A DNA stretch of 64,000 bases from NCBI GenBank assembly GCA_044507605.1, contig JBIQJI010000030.1, positions 1 through 64,000 on the forward strand. The letters run 5' to 3'. Under the pieces are notes generated by a model. That model was not told where the DNA came from. It made no database searches and worked only from the letters and a program-made list of their open reading frames with translations. Made by a program: the position numbers and the translations under genes. Below, one piece after another: positions 23,628 to 31,888 of the stretch (its first letter is position 1; every line of letters begins with the position of its first letter). Source of the DNA: Thermopolyspora sp044507605. GTDB taxonomy: Bacteria > Actinomycetota > Actinomycetes > Streptosporangiales > Streptosporangiaceae.

Positions 23628-23696
23628 CCCTCCGGCACGGGAGGTGCGCCCGGGTCTCCGAAGCCCGGTTCCCCGGTTCGAGTCCGGGCGGGGGGA
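23628..23696 (+). tRNA. tRNA-Arg-like (CCG) with reduced D arm
   Basis: The acceptor CCCTCCG pairs with CGGGGGG. The anticodon stem CGGGT/GCCCG has loop CTCCGAA, anticodon CCG, and the T arm is CCCGG-TTCGAGT-CCGGG. Discriminator A. The D arm is GCAC-GGGAG-GTGC, a 4-bp stem with a 5-nt loop starting right after the acceptor, so positions 8 and 9 seem missing. C1-G72 is also rare. Only 5 nt separate it from tRNA-Tyr. It may be a degenerate gene. Confidence 0.65.
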
Positions 23697-24092
23697 CGAG
23701 CGGTGTCTTCCGTGTGGATTTCGTGGCTGTCGCGGGCCGTGTCTGCGGCCGCGATCATGCCGCCCACGTTCCGGTGGGCGATGGCTCGCCGCGGCGTGCG
23801 TGCGTGATCACCGGGTCGGTGATCAGCGGCACCGGGCGGACGGCGGTTCACCTGCACGAGAACCGGTGCGACGCCGAGCGCGGTGGCCCCTTGACACCAG
23901 GTGACTTGGTCATACAAAGTATGAAGCCCAATAAGGCATCTCGGAAACTTCGCTGATCAGCGCGTTGCGAGCGGGCCGGTAGGGCGAGGAGCCCTCATGG
24001 TCGGCTCGCGGCGGGCAGGTCCTGCTCCTTCGCCGGCGTGCAGAACTCCGGCGAGCATCCACATCAAGACACTCGCCATTCAAGGGGCACCC
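23697..24092. other. Intergenic region between tRNA array and MFS gene
   Basis: About 395 nt without a gene. A promoter-like sequence with an overlapping inverted repeat is seen at 23891-23923. GATCACCGGGTCGGTGATC at 23808-23826 is an imperfect palindrome. Nothing else is recognised. Confidence 0.5.
23891..23923 (+). promoter_or_regulatory. Sigma-70-like promoter with inverted repeat
   Basis: TTGACA at 23891-23896 and TACAAA at 23913-23918 are spaced by 16 nt. The perfect inverted repeat CATAC-AAA-GTATG (23911-23923) overlaps the -10 box. It probably drives the MFS gene 170 nt downstream under repressor control. The repeat differs from the proposed GntR operator. Confidence 0.5.
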
Positions 24093-25355
24093 ATGCCGAG
24101 TCCTACCCCGGGTCCCAGCGCTCCGCTCACCCCACGTCCGACCGGATCCGACGGCCGGCGCTGGGTGATGCTCGTCGTCCTGTCGCTGGGTTTCGTGATG
24201 ATGACGCTCAACTGGTTCGATCTCGCCCCGGCGTTCGGGCCGATCAGCGGCGAGTTCGACGTGGAGATCCCGCAGGTGGCCCTGCTGATCTCGGCGTTCG
24301 TCGCCGGCTACGGCATCTGCCACATCCCGGCCGGGCTGCTGTCCACCCGCGTGGGGCTGCGGCGCACCCTGGTGATCGGCCTCGCCCTGGAGGGCGTGAC
24401 CGCCGTGCTGTCCGGCCTGGCGACCGGCTACACCCAGCTGATGGTGCTGCGGATCATCTGCGGGATCGGGGCGTCGATCTACGCCGGCATCGGCATCGCG
24501 GCCGTGAGCGTGTGGTTCGCGGGCCGGGCGCACGCGTTCGCGCTCGGCGTGGTGTCGGCGACGTTCAGCCTCGGCGCGGCGCTCGGCCTCTACATCTGGG
24601 CGGACGTCACCGGGGCGATCGGCTGGCGGCAGGCGCTGGTCGCGGGCGGGGCGCTCGCCGTCGCGGTCGCGGCGCTGATCGGGGCGGTCTACCGGGTGCC
24701 GCCGGGCACCGGGAATCTCGCCGGTGTGCGGGTGACCCGTGAGGCGGTGCGGCAGACCCTCGGCAACCGCATGCTGTGGATGTACGGGGTGGCCTTCCTC
24801 GGCGGGTACGGCGCCTACTTCGCCGCCTCGCAGCTCGTCGGCGGCTACGGGGCCGACGAGCGGCACTTCGCCACGGCGGGGGTGGCCTCGCTGATGATCG
24901 GGCTGGCCGGCATCCCGGGCAGCGTGTTCGCGGGCTGGGTGTCGGACCGGCTCGGCAGCCGGCGGCCGGTGTTCCTGGCGATGGTGCTGCTGCAGGCGCT
25001 GGGGCTGCTGCTGATCCCCGTGGCCGGCGAGGCCTGGTTCTGGCTGCCGCCGCTCGTGGTGGGGTTCGCGTTCAACGGCGCGTTCGCGGTCTGGCAGACC
25101 GTGGCCGGGGAGGACCGCTCGGTGGCCCCGGAGAACATCGGCACCGCCATCGGCCTGATGCTGACGATCACCGCTGTGGGCGGTTTCGCCCTGCCGTGGG
25201 CGTTCGGCCTGATCGTGCCGGCGGCGGGCTACGGCGCGGCCTGGGTGTTCATCTGTGTCGCCACGTTCGCGTTCGCGCTGGTGGGCCTGCGCGCCCGGGA
25301 GCCGCGTCCCCGCACCGCCGCGGTGGGTGCGGAGGCCGCGGTGCCGACCGCCTGA
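24093..25355 (+). CDS. MFS transporter
   Basis: Major facilitator superfamily carrier of 420 residues with twelve hydrophobic helices. The first-loop motif is LSTRVGLRRTLVIG, with SAFVAGYGICHIPAGLL before it, and the second half mirrors this with GWVSDRLGSRRPVFLAM. As the first gene next to a ring-cleavage pathway and its GntR regulator it probably imports the aromatic substrate, though export cannot be excluded. ATG 24093 after AAGGGGCACCC is preferred over an upstream in-frame start. A perfect hairpin lies between it and the convergent regulator gene. Confidence 0.85.
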   Translation: MPSPTPGPSAPLTPRPTGSDGRRWVMLVVLSLGFVMMTLNWFDLAPAFGPISGEFDVEIPQVALLISAFVAGYGICHIPAGLLSTRVGLRRTLVIGLALEGVTAVLSGLATGYTQLMVLRIICGIGASIYAGIGIAAVSVWFAGRAHAFALGVVSATFSLGAALGLYIWADVTGAIGWRQALVAGGALAVAVAALIGAVYRVPPGTGNLAGVRVTREAVRQTLGNRMLWMYGVAFLGGYGAYFAASQLVGGYGADERHFATAGVASLMIGLAGIPGSVFAGWVSDRLGSRRPVFLAMVLLQALGLLLIPVAGEAWFWLPPLVVGFAFNGAFAVWQTVAGEDRSVAPENIGTAIGLMLTITAVGGFALPWAFGLIVPAAGYGAAWVFICVATFAFALVGLRAREPRPRTAAVGAEAAVPTA

Positions 25356-25379
25356 CGGGCGGGGACGGCCGCGATCCGG

Positions 25380-25411
25380 GATGCCCGCACGCGGCGGCGC
25401 GTGCGGGCATC
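25380..25411. terminator. Bidirectional hairpin between MFS and GntR genes
   Basis: A perfect 13-bp stem, GATGCCCGCACGC at 25380-25392 and GCGTGCGGGCATC at 25399-25411, with a 6-nt loop, between two convergent stop codons. No U tract. Confidence 0.75.
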
Positions 25412-25475
25412 GCCGTCTCGTGCGCGGCCCGGCCGCCCGGGGGACGGGTGAGAGGGGGCCCGGCGGGCGGTGCGG

Positions 25476-26270
25476 TCAGCGGGAGCGGACGATGCGGAAG
25501 CGGATGAACGAGTCGTCGACGATCTCGCGGGAGTAGGCCACCGGTTCGTTGCCGGAGGAGTAGTGGATCTCGCGGAGCACCAGGTGGGGGGTGCCGGGGG
25601 CCATGGTCAGCGGGAAACCGGGGTCGTCGGGGACCACGGCGGGGACGATCTCGACGACCGAGTGGTCGATCTCGCGGCCGGGCCAGGAGCGGCTGAACTC
25701 GAAGATGGTGTCGGCGGGCTCGAAGGGCCGCCCGTGGACGAGGATCTCCCGCGTCTCGTCGTCGACGTAGGCGAGGGGCACCTCCTGGAGGAGATGCACG
25801 GCGGGGACGCCGTCGGCGACGATGGTCTTGTCGTGGACCACCATGGGCGTGTCGTCGCCCACGCCGAGGGCCGTCATGGCCGGCTCGGTGCCGTGGTCGA
25901 GGACGTCGAAGCGCTGCCGCAGCTCGACGTGGTCGTGGTGGGCCTCGAGCATGCCGCGGAACCCGATGAGCCGGTGCAGCAGGATGCTCTCGCGGCCGAC
26001 GTGGGGCCGCACCTGGGTGCCGCGGGCGGGGGCCCGGCTGACGACGCCGAGGCGTTCGAGGGTCTGCAGCGCGGTGCGGATGGTGGTGCGGCTGACGCCG
26101 AGCTGGGCCGCGAGGTCGGGCTCGTTGGGCAGCCGGTCGTTGGGGAACCTGCGCTCCATGATCGCGATGAGCAGGGCGCGAGTGGTCTGCTCGGCGAGGG
26201 ATCCGTTGCCGATGCGGGGTAGCGGACCGGGCCGGCCCTGGGCGCCGCGACGGGGTGCGGAGGCGGTCAT
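25476..26270 (-). CDS. GntR-family regulator with UTRA domain
   Basis: Transcription factor of 264 residues. A winged helix (about 25-90; NGSLAEQTTRALLIAIMERR and LAAQLGVSRTTIRTALQTLE) is followed by a UTRA/HutC-type ligand-binding domain. It is divergent to the molybdenum hydroxylase operon. A perfect palindrome TTCTGTAATACAGAA sits in the shared promoter region and a near copy lies between the CMD and Rieske genes, so it is the likely repressor of the catabolic island. The ligand is probably the pathway substrate or an intermediate. ATG 26270 is chosen for its GGGAGGG site. An upstream in-frame start would add about 44 unlikely residues. Confidence 0.85.
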   Translation of the reverse strand: MTASAPRRGAQGRPGPLPRIGNGSLAEQTTRALLIAIMERRFPNDRLPNEPDLAAQLGVSRTTIRTALQTLERLGVVSRAPARGTQVRPHVGRESILLHRLIGFRGMLEAHHDHVELRQRFDVLDHGTEPAMTALGVGDDTPMVVHDKTIVADGVPAVHLLQEVPLAYVDDETREILVHGRPFEPADTIFEFSRSWPGREIDHSVVEIVPAVVPDDPGFPLTMAPGTPHLVLREIHYSSGNEPVAYSREIVDDSFIRFRIVRSR

Positions 26271-26476
26271 CTGCGAACCCTCCCTGGCGGGTCTGCGGGG
26301 CGACCGAGCAGCGCGGGCGGCCGGGCCGTAGGGACGAGGACGGACGAGGACGGACGACGCCGTCAGGTGCTGATTGTCATTCATCATACTGAACGCCGGC
26401 ACCCGGATGGTCCGCTTCGCTTCACGGGTCGGGCAGACTCACACTGATGGCATTTTAGCAGGCCAGAGCACTTGCA

Positions 26477-26491
26477 TTCTGTAATACAGAA
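26477..26491. promoter_or_regulatory. Proposed GntR operator, site A
   Basis: TTCTGTAATACAGAA is a perfect 15-bp palindrome 80 nt upstream of the molybdenum hydroxylase operon. The following GACAAA is also shared with site B at 31832. A TTGCAT hexamer directly overlaps it and may be a -35 box. Confidence 0.65.
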
Positions 26492-26571
26492 GACAAAGAA
26501 TAGGGTGTGGCCGGCTCGAGCGATCGACGCCCGAGCGATGAAGCCGCCATGGAGCCTGCGTTGGAGGTCGC

Positions 26572-27474
26572 GTGAAGCCAGCGGTGTTCTCCTATCTGGA
26601 CCCCCGGACCGTGGAGGAGGCGCTCGCCGCCTTGGCCGAGCACGGCGACGACGCCAGTGTGCTGGCCGGCGGCCAGAGCCTCATCCCCCTGCTCAACATG
26701 CGGCTGGCGCGGCCCGAGGTGGTCGTCGACATCAACCGCGTGGCCGGCCTCGGCGAGCTGCGCCACGAGCCGGCCCCGCCTCCCGGGGCCGGCCCCGGCA
26801 CCACGGCGGGGGCCGTACGGGTGGGCGCGCTGGTGCGCGCCGCCCAGGTCGAACGCGCCGCCGAGGTCGCCCGCGCGCTTCCCGTGCTCACCGAGGCCGT
26901 GCGGCACATCGCGCACCCCCAGATCCGCAACCGCACCACGATCGGCGGCAACATCGCGCACGCCGACCCCTCCTCCGAGCTGCCGGCCGTGCTGGCCGCG
27001 CTCGACGGCTCGGTGCGGCTCACCCGCTCGGCCGGCGAGCGGGTGGTCGGCTGGGAGAGGTTCTTCGTCTCGGTGTTCGCCACCGCGCGCGAGCCCGACG
27101 AGCTGGTGACCGAGGTGATCTTCCCGATCCCGGCGGGCCTGCGGTTCCGGTACGTCGAGTTCGCCCGCCACCACGGCGACTTCCCGGTGGCGGGGGTCTG
27201 CCTCGGCCTGCGGGTCGCCTCCGGTGTGATCGCCGAGGCACGGCTGGCGGCGACCGGCGTGGCCGATCGCCCCGTGCGGCTGCGCGAGGTGGAGCGGGCC
27301 CTCGCCGGGCAGCCCGTCGGCGCGGCCACGGCCAGGGCGGCCGGGGAGCTCGCGGCGAGCGCCGTGGACCCGCCCGCCGACGTCCACGGCACGGCGGCGT
27401 TCCGGCGCGGCGTCACGGCGACGCTGGTGCGCCGCACCATCGAATCCTGGGATGTGGAAGGAGCGGCGGCGTGA
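26572..27474 (+). CDS. Molybdenum hydroxylase FAD subunit (CoxM-like)
   Basis: Medium subunit of a xanthine-oxidase-family enzyme, 300 residues, that passes electrons from the iron-sulfur subunit to the acceptor. The FAD-binding motifs are AGGQSLIPLLNMRLARPEVV and TIGGNIAHADPSSELP, followed by the CO-dehydrogenase flavoprotein C-terminal domain. The GTG start at 26572 has GGAGGTCGC in front. The gene is first in a GTGA-coupled trio (FAD, 2Fe-2S, molybdenum subunits), the common order for heterocycle hydroxylases and carbon monoxide dehydrogenase alike. Its operon neighbours favour a heteroaromatic substrate. Confidence 0.9.
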   Translation: MKPAVFSYLDPRTVEEALAALAEHGDDASVLAGGQSLIPLLNMRLARPEVVVDINRVAGLGELRHEPAPPPGAGPGTTAGAVRVGALVRAAQVERAAEVARALPVLTEAVRHIAHPQIRNRTTIGGNIAHADPSSELPAVLAALDGSVRLTRSAGERVVGWERFFVSVFATAREPDELVTEVIFPIPAGLRFRYVEFARHHGDFPVAGVCLGLRVASGVIAEARLAATGVADRPVRLREVERALAGQPVGAATARAAGELAASAVDPPADVHGTAAFRRGVTATLVRRTIESWDVEGAAA

Positions 27475-28022
27475 AGGCCGAGATCCGCGAAATCACGATG
27501 TCGGTGAACGGCCGGCCCGAGACGGGGCGGGCGGAGGTGCGCACGCTGCTGTCGGACTTTCTCCGGCACGGGCTCGGCCTCACCGGCACCCACGTCGGCT
27601 GCGAGCACGGCGTCTGCGGTGCGTGCACGGTGCTGGTCGACGGCGAGCCGGTGCGCTCCTGCCTCATGCTCGCCGTGCAGGCCGACGGCGCGAGCGTCGA
27701 GACGGTCGAAGGGCTGGCCGAGGACGGCGCGCTGTCGGCGATGCAGGAGGCCATGCGGGCCGAGCACGGCCTGCAGTGCGGGTTCTGCACCCCCGGCATC
27801 CTGATGAGCATGCTCGCGGCCGAGCGGTCCGGCGTCTCGTGCGAGCAGGCGTGCGGCGACGTGCTGGGCGGGCACATCTGCCGCTGCACCGGCTACCAGG
27901 GCATCCGGGCGGCGATCCGCCGCCGCTGGTCCGGGCTGCCGGGCGCCGGCGGCGCGACCGGGGACGCGACAGGGAACGCGGTGGAGGACGGGGCCGGGGC
28001 CGGCGAGGGGGTGACGGCGTGA
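27471..28022 (+). CDS. Molybdenum hydroxylase 2Fe-2S subunit (CoxS-like)
   Basis: Small iron-sulfur subunit, 183 residues. Plant-type 2Fe-2S ligands are in CEHGVCGACTVLVDG with a later SCLM Cys, and the second cluster is in CGFCTPGILMSM and HICRCTGYQGI. The core ends near residue 158. A Gly/Ala/Asp-rich tail of about 25 residues follows, which most homologues lack. The GTG start overlaps the FAD subunit stop (GTGA), and its own stop overlaps the large-subunit start in the same way. Confidence 0.92.
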   Translation: MKAEIREITMSVNGRPETGRAEVRTLLSDFLRHGLGLTGTHVGCEHGVCGACTVLVDGEPVRSCLMLAVQADGASVETVEGLAEDGALSAMQEAMRAEHGLQCGFCTPGILMSMLAAERSGVSCEQACGDVLGGHICRCTGYQGIRAAIRRRWSGLPGAGGATGDATGNAVEDGAGAGEGVTA

Positions 28023-30364
28023 GCCGCTTCGTGGGCGCCCGGGTCGGCCGGGTCAACGACGCCCGGCTGCTGACCGGGCGGGGCAGGTACGTCGACGACA
28101 TCGAACTGCCCGGCATGCTGCACGCGGCGATCGTGCGCTCGTCGGTGGCGCACGGGCGGGTCGAGCGGTTCGACGCCGCCGAGGCGCTGGCCGACCCCGG
28201 CGTGCACGCCGTGCTGACCCTCGACGACGCCGCGGCGGCGCCGGGCCGGCTGCCCATGGTGTGGATCGCGCCGGGCCAGCGGCAGGTGCGGGTGCCCGTG
28301 GCGTCGGCCGAGGTGCGGTACGTCGGCCAGCCGATCGGCGTCGTCCTCGGCACCGACCGGGCCGCCGCCGAGGACGGCCTCGACGTCATCGACGTGACCT
28401 ACACCGAGCTGCCGGCGGTCGTGGACCCCGCGGCCGCGATCGCCGAGGACGCCCCGCTGCTCTACCCCGAGTGGGGCACCAACGTCCTGGCGTCGTACGA
28501 CATCGGCGACCCCCGCGACGAGATCGAGCAGATCATGGCCGGGGCGGCGCACGTGATCGAACGGCGGCTGCGCGTGCAGCGGGTCGCGGTGAACCCGATC
28601 GAGCCGCGCGGCCTGGTCGCCCAGTGGGACGCCGTACAGGAGCGGCTCACCGTGTGGATGTCGACCCAGGTCACGCACCACGCCCGCGACCACATCGCCA
28701 TCGTGCTCGGGCTGCGCACCGACCAGGTGCGGGTGATCGCCGGCGACGTGGGCGGCGGCTTCGGCGGCAAGGAGCACCTGTACCCCGACGAGGCGCTGGT
28801 GTGTCTCGCCGCCATGCGCACCGGCCGCCCGGTCAAGTGGATCGAGGACCGCGCCGAGCATTTCAGCGCGACGTGCCACGCCCGCGACGCGGTGCACCGG
28901 GCCCGGCTGGCCCTCGGCTCCGACGGCAGATTCCTCGCCATCCACAGCGACATCCTGGGCAACTGCGGGGCGCACGCCTCCAACGTCGGCACCGGCCCGT
29001 TCCGCATCTCGTCGATCATGCTGCCCGGCCCGTACGTCTTCGAGCGGGCCGGCGCCTCCATCACCGCCGTCGTCACCACGACCACGCCCACCGGGGCCAT
29101 GCGCGGCTTCGGCATGCAGGAGGCGTCGTGGGTGCGGGAGCGGCTGGTCGACGAGGCGGCCCGCGAGCTCGGCGTCGACCCGGTCGAGCTGCGGCTGCGC
29201 AACATGCTGCGGCCCGAGGACCTGCCGTACGAGACGCGCACCTTCCAGCGCTACGACTCCGGCGACTATCCGGAGGCGCTGCGGCGCGTGGGCGCCGAGA
29301 TGGGCAGGCGCGCCCGGCCGTCCGAGGGGCGGATCCGGCGCGGGGTGGGCGTCGCGACGCACGTCGAGTTCACCGGGCTCGGGCCGTCGAAGGCGCAGCA
29401 GCTGGTGGGGTTCCACCTCGGCGGGTTCGAGACGGGCATCGTGCGGGTCGAGCCCGACGGGTCGGTCGTCGTGGCCTCGGGGGTGGTCGGCATCGGCCAG
29501 GGCATCGAGACGACGCTCGCCCAGCTCGCCGCCGACCATCTCGACGTGCCGCTGGACGCGGTCCGGGTGCGGCTGGGCGACACCGCCGAGACGCCGTACT
29601 CCGCGACCGGGTCGATCGCCAGCCGATCCATCACGGTCGGCGGCGGCGCGGTCGTGCGGGCCGCGACGCGGCTGCGTGAGCGGCTGGTCCGCATCGCCGC
29701 GCACCGGCTGGAGGCCGATCCCGGCGACATCGAGGTCGTCGACGGCGTGTTCCGGGTGCGCGGCGTGCCCGAAGGCTCCTCGATCACCCTCGCCGAGCTG
29801 GCCGGGCGGGCCTGGCTCGGCTGGGACCTGCCGCCGGGGGAGCGGTCGGACCTGGAGGAGAAGGACGTCCACGACCCCGAGAACGTGTCCTACTCCTACG
29901 CGACCCACGCGGCGGCCGTCGCCGTCGACCTCGACACCGGGCAGGTGCGCATCGAGGACTACTGGCTGGTGCACGACGCCGGCACGGTGGTCAACCCGAT
30001 GATCGTCGACGGGCAGGTCGTCGGCGGGGTCGCCCACGGCATCGGCATCGCGCTGCACGAGGCCATGCTGTACGACGAGGCGGGGCAGCCGCTCACCACG
30101 TCGTACCTGGACTACGCGATGCCGGCGTCGGAGGACGTTCCCGACCTCGACATCTCCCACCTGTGCACGCCCGCCCCGCACATCCCCGGCGGCATGAAGG
30201 GCCTCGGCGAGGGGGGCACCATCCTGTCCCCCGCCACCGTGGGCAACGCCGTCGCCGCGGCCGTGCCCGAGATCGCCGACCGGCTCGTCGAGACGCCGCT
30301 GTCGCCGTCGCGGCTCTGGGAGCTCATCCACGAGGCCGGTCTGCACGACGTCACCGGGGAGTGA
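28019..30364 (+). CDS. Molybdenum hydroxylase large subunit
   Basis: Molybdopterin cytosine dinucleotide-type catalytic subunit, 781 residues, which adds water-derived oxygen to an electron-poor ring carbon. Motifs seen are VGGGFGGKEHLYPDE, TGAMRGFGMQEASW near the molybdenum site, GIGQGIETTLAQLAAD and the late GGMKGLGEGGTILSP with the catalytic Glu. The active-site loop lacks the VAYRCSFR signature of true carbon monoxide dehydrogenase, so it belongs with aldehyde oxidase or heterocycle hydroxylases. The GTG start 28019 overlaps the previous stop. No XdhC/CoxF maturation factor is in the window. Confidence 0.9.
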   Translation: MSRFVGARVGRVNDARLLTGRGRYVDDIELPGMLHAAIVRSSVAHGRVERFDAAEALADPGVHAVLTLDDAAAAPGRLPMVWIAPGQRQVRVPVASAEVRYVGQPIGVVLGTDRAAAEDGLDVIDVTYTELPAVVDPAAAIAEDAPLLYPEWGTNVLASYDIGDPRDEIEQIMAGAAHVIERRLRVQRVAVNPIEPRGLVAQWDAVQERLTVWMSTQVTHHARDHIAIVLGLRTDQVRVIAGDVGGGFGGKEHLYPDEALVCLAAMRTGRPVKWIEDRAEHFSATCHARDAVHRARLALGSDGRFLAIHSDILGNCGAHASNVGTGPFRISSIMLPGPYVFERAGASITAVVTTTTPTGAMRGFGMQEASWVRERLVDEAARELGVDPVELRLRNMLRPEDLPYETRTFQRYDSGDYPEALRRVGAEMGRRARPSEGRIRRGVGVATHVEFTGLGPSKAQQLVGFHLGGFETGIVRVEPDGSVVVASGVVGIGQGIETTLAQLAADHLDVPLDAVRVRLGDTAETPYSATGSIASRSITVGGGAVVRAATRLRERLVRIAAHRLEADPGDIEVVDGVFRVRGVPEGSSITLAELAGRAWLGWDLPPGERSDLEEKDVHDPENVSYSYATHAAAVAVDLDTGQVRIEDYWLVHDAGTVVNPMIVDGQVVGGVAHGIGIALHEAMLYDEAGQPLTTSYLDYAMPASEDVPDLDISHLCTPAPHIPGGMKGLGEGGTILSPATVGNAVAAAVPEIADRLVETPLSPSRLWELIHEAGLHDVTGE

Positions 30365-30413
30365 GCCGGCGTGCGCCTGGACGACGACGCGGCCGGCGGC
30401 AGGGCGGCGTGAC

Positions 30414-31160
30414 GTGGCCGGGACGCGGCGGACGCGCTCGGTCGTCGTCACCGGGAGCGCTTCCGGGATCGGGGCGGCCGTGGCCCGGGCGTTCCGGGTC
30501 TCGGGGTGTCATGTCGTCGGGCTGGATCTGCGGGAGAGCCCCGACGCTCAGCTGAGCGTCGTGGGGGACGTGCGGGAGGCCGAGGCGCATGCGCGGGCGG
30601 TGCGGGCGGCCGTCGAGGCCGCCGGAGGGCTCGACGTGCTGGTGGCCAACGCGGGGGTGCACGACGGGGAGCTCGGGCTGGACGCCGACCCGGGCGAGCT
30701 GGCGGCGGCCACGCGGCGGGTGCTCGACGTGGACGTGGTGGGCTACGTGCTCGCGTTGCGGGCCGCCGCCGGCGAGCTGGCCCGGGCGCGCGGCTGCGTC
30801 GTGCTGACGCTGTCGGACGCGGCGTTCTTCGTGGGGGACAACCACGCGGGCATCGCGTACACCGCGGCCAAGCACGCGCTGGTCGGGGTGCTGCGGTGGG
30901 CCGCCGCGCGGCTGGCGCCCGATGTGCGGGTCAACGGGGTGGCGCCCGGCGGCGTGGTCACCGGGCTCCGCTCGGCCGCGGGGGAGCACGTGTTCGCCGA
31001 CCCGCGGGCCGCGGCGGCCGGAGTGGCCGCGCTGAACCCCCTCCGCACCGTGCTCACCCCGGCCGAGCTGGCCGAGTCGTACCTGTTCCTCGCCTCGCCG
31101 GCCGCCCGGGGCATGACGGGTGAGATCATCCGCCCGGACGGCGGCCTGTCCGTCCGCTGA
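30414..31160 (+). CDS. Short-chain dehydrogenase, cis-dihydrodiol type
   Basis: NAD(P)-dependent SDR of 248 residues. The nucleotide motif is VVVTGSASGIGAAVARAF, with DLRE after strand 2 (Asp favours NAD). VANAGVH is the structural NAG motif, and catalytic Ser and Tyr-Lys appear in LTLSDAAFF and YTAAKHALVG. In company with a Rieske oxygenase and an extradiol dioxygenase, the natural role is to rearomatise a cis-dihydrodiol to a catechol. The GTG start at 30414 follows AGGGCGGCGTGAC. The gene ends 59 nt before the convergent CMD gene. Confidence 0.82.
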   Translation: MAGTRRTRSVVVTGSASGIGAAVARAFRVSGCHVVGLDLRESPDAQLSVVGDVREAEAHARAVRAAVEAAGGLDVLVANAGVHDGELGLDADPGELAAATRRVLDVDVVGYVLALRAAAGELARARGCVVLTLSDAAFFVGDNHAGIAYTAAKHALVGVLRWAAARLAPDVRVNGVAPGGVVTGLRSAAGEHVFADPRAAAAGVAALNPLRTVLTPAELAESYLFLASPAARGMTGEIIRPDGGLSVR

Positions 31161-31219
31161 CCGTTGGCCGCAGTCCGTCGCCGCCGACCGTCCGCCCGCT
31201 CCGGGTGGGGCCGGCGGGG

Positions 31220-31810
31220 TCAGCCGAAGATCGGCGGCTGCCCGGCCGGGAGCGGGGTGCGGAAGACGCGGAGGGACAGCGCGAGGGTGTCGTAGTAGCC
31301 GAGCAGGACGACCAGTTCGTACAGGGCGGTGCGGCCGAGGGTCTGCTCGGCGTGGGCGTAGGTGGGGTCGTCGAGGTCGCCGCCGGACAGGAGGGTGCGG
31401 CAGACGGCGCGGACGGTGCGCTCCTCGGGGGTGAAGGCCGGGGCGTCGGCGCCGTCGCGGAGGGCGGCCAGCTCGTCGTCGGTGAAGCCGGCGGCGCGGG
31501 CCACGCGTTCGTGGGCGTACCACTCGAAGTCGCAGCGGCGGGCGACGGCCGCCTCCAGGATGGCGATCTCGCGCCAGCGGTCCGGGAGCGTGGTGGCGTA
31601 GCGGATGGCGGCGCCGAGGCGCTGGAGGGCCATGCCGGCGCCGGGGGCGGTCAGCATCGCGTTGAAGGGGCCTTCCAGGCGGCCGGAGTCGTCGGTGAGG
31701 CGGAACGCGCGGCCGGTGGCGCGCGGGCCGCCGGTGATCTCGTCGTAGACCGCGCGCTGCTCGGGGTCGAGCGAGGAGGGGTCGTACCAGGGCAGACGGC
31801 CGTGCGTCAT
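31220..31810 (-). CDS. Carboxymuconolactone decarboxylase family protein
   Basis: CMD/AhpD-like protein of 196 residues. It has the typical helical pattern with RWREIAILEAAVARRCDFEW and YAHERVARAAGFTDDELAAL. The redox CxxC of AhpD is absent and only one Cys lies in the core segment, as in carboxymuconolactone decarboxylases and their unassigned relatives. It is divergent to the Rieske gene and shares the palindrome at 31832 with it, so it is co-regulated with the pathway. Its step is unknown. ATG 31810 is chosen for GGAGGA six bases before it. Confidence 0.82.
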   Translation of the reverse strand: MTHGRLPWYDPSSLDPEQRAVYDEITGGPRATGRAFRLTDDSGRLEGPFNAMLTAPGAGMALQRLGAAIRYATTLPDRWREIAILEAAVARRCDFEWYAHERVARAAGFTDDELAALRDGADAPAFTPEERTVRAVCRTLLSGGDLDDPTYAHAEQTLGRTALYELVVLLGYYDTLALSLRVFRTPLPAGQPPIFG

Positions 31811-31831
31811 GATCATTCCTCCAAGCTTGAC

Positions 31832-31846
31832 ATTTGTAATACAGAT
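31832..31846. promoter_or_regulatory. Proposed GntR operator, site B
   Basis: ATTTGTAATACAGAT, one mismatch from a perfect palindrome, followed by GACAAAA. It shares TGTAATACAGA and GACAAA with site A at 26477. It lies between the divergent CMD and Rieske genes, directly after a TTGACA hexamer (31827-31832). Confidence 0.65.
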
Positions 31847-31888
31847 GACAAAACTACCAGCAGGTACTTCGACGTGGGAGGTGATCCG

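Noticed and set aside
22255..24092. Prophage or integrative element carrying the tRNA array
   Set aside because: No integrase, excisionase, phage structural gene or direct-repeat attachment sites were found on either side.
25470..26222. Plus-strand frame opposite the GntR gene, 250 residues
   Set aside because: Val/Asp/Gly-rich shadow of a well-supported regulator on the other strand. No ribosome binding site or family motif.
28019..30364. Carbon monoxide dehydrogenase large subunit
   Set aside because: The VAYRCSFR active-site signature is absent and no CoxDEF genes are present. Neighbours are aromatic catabolism genes.
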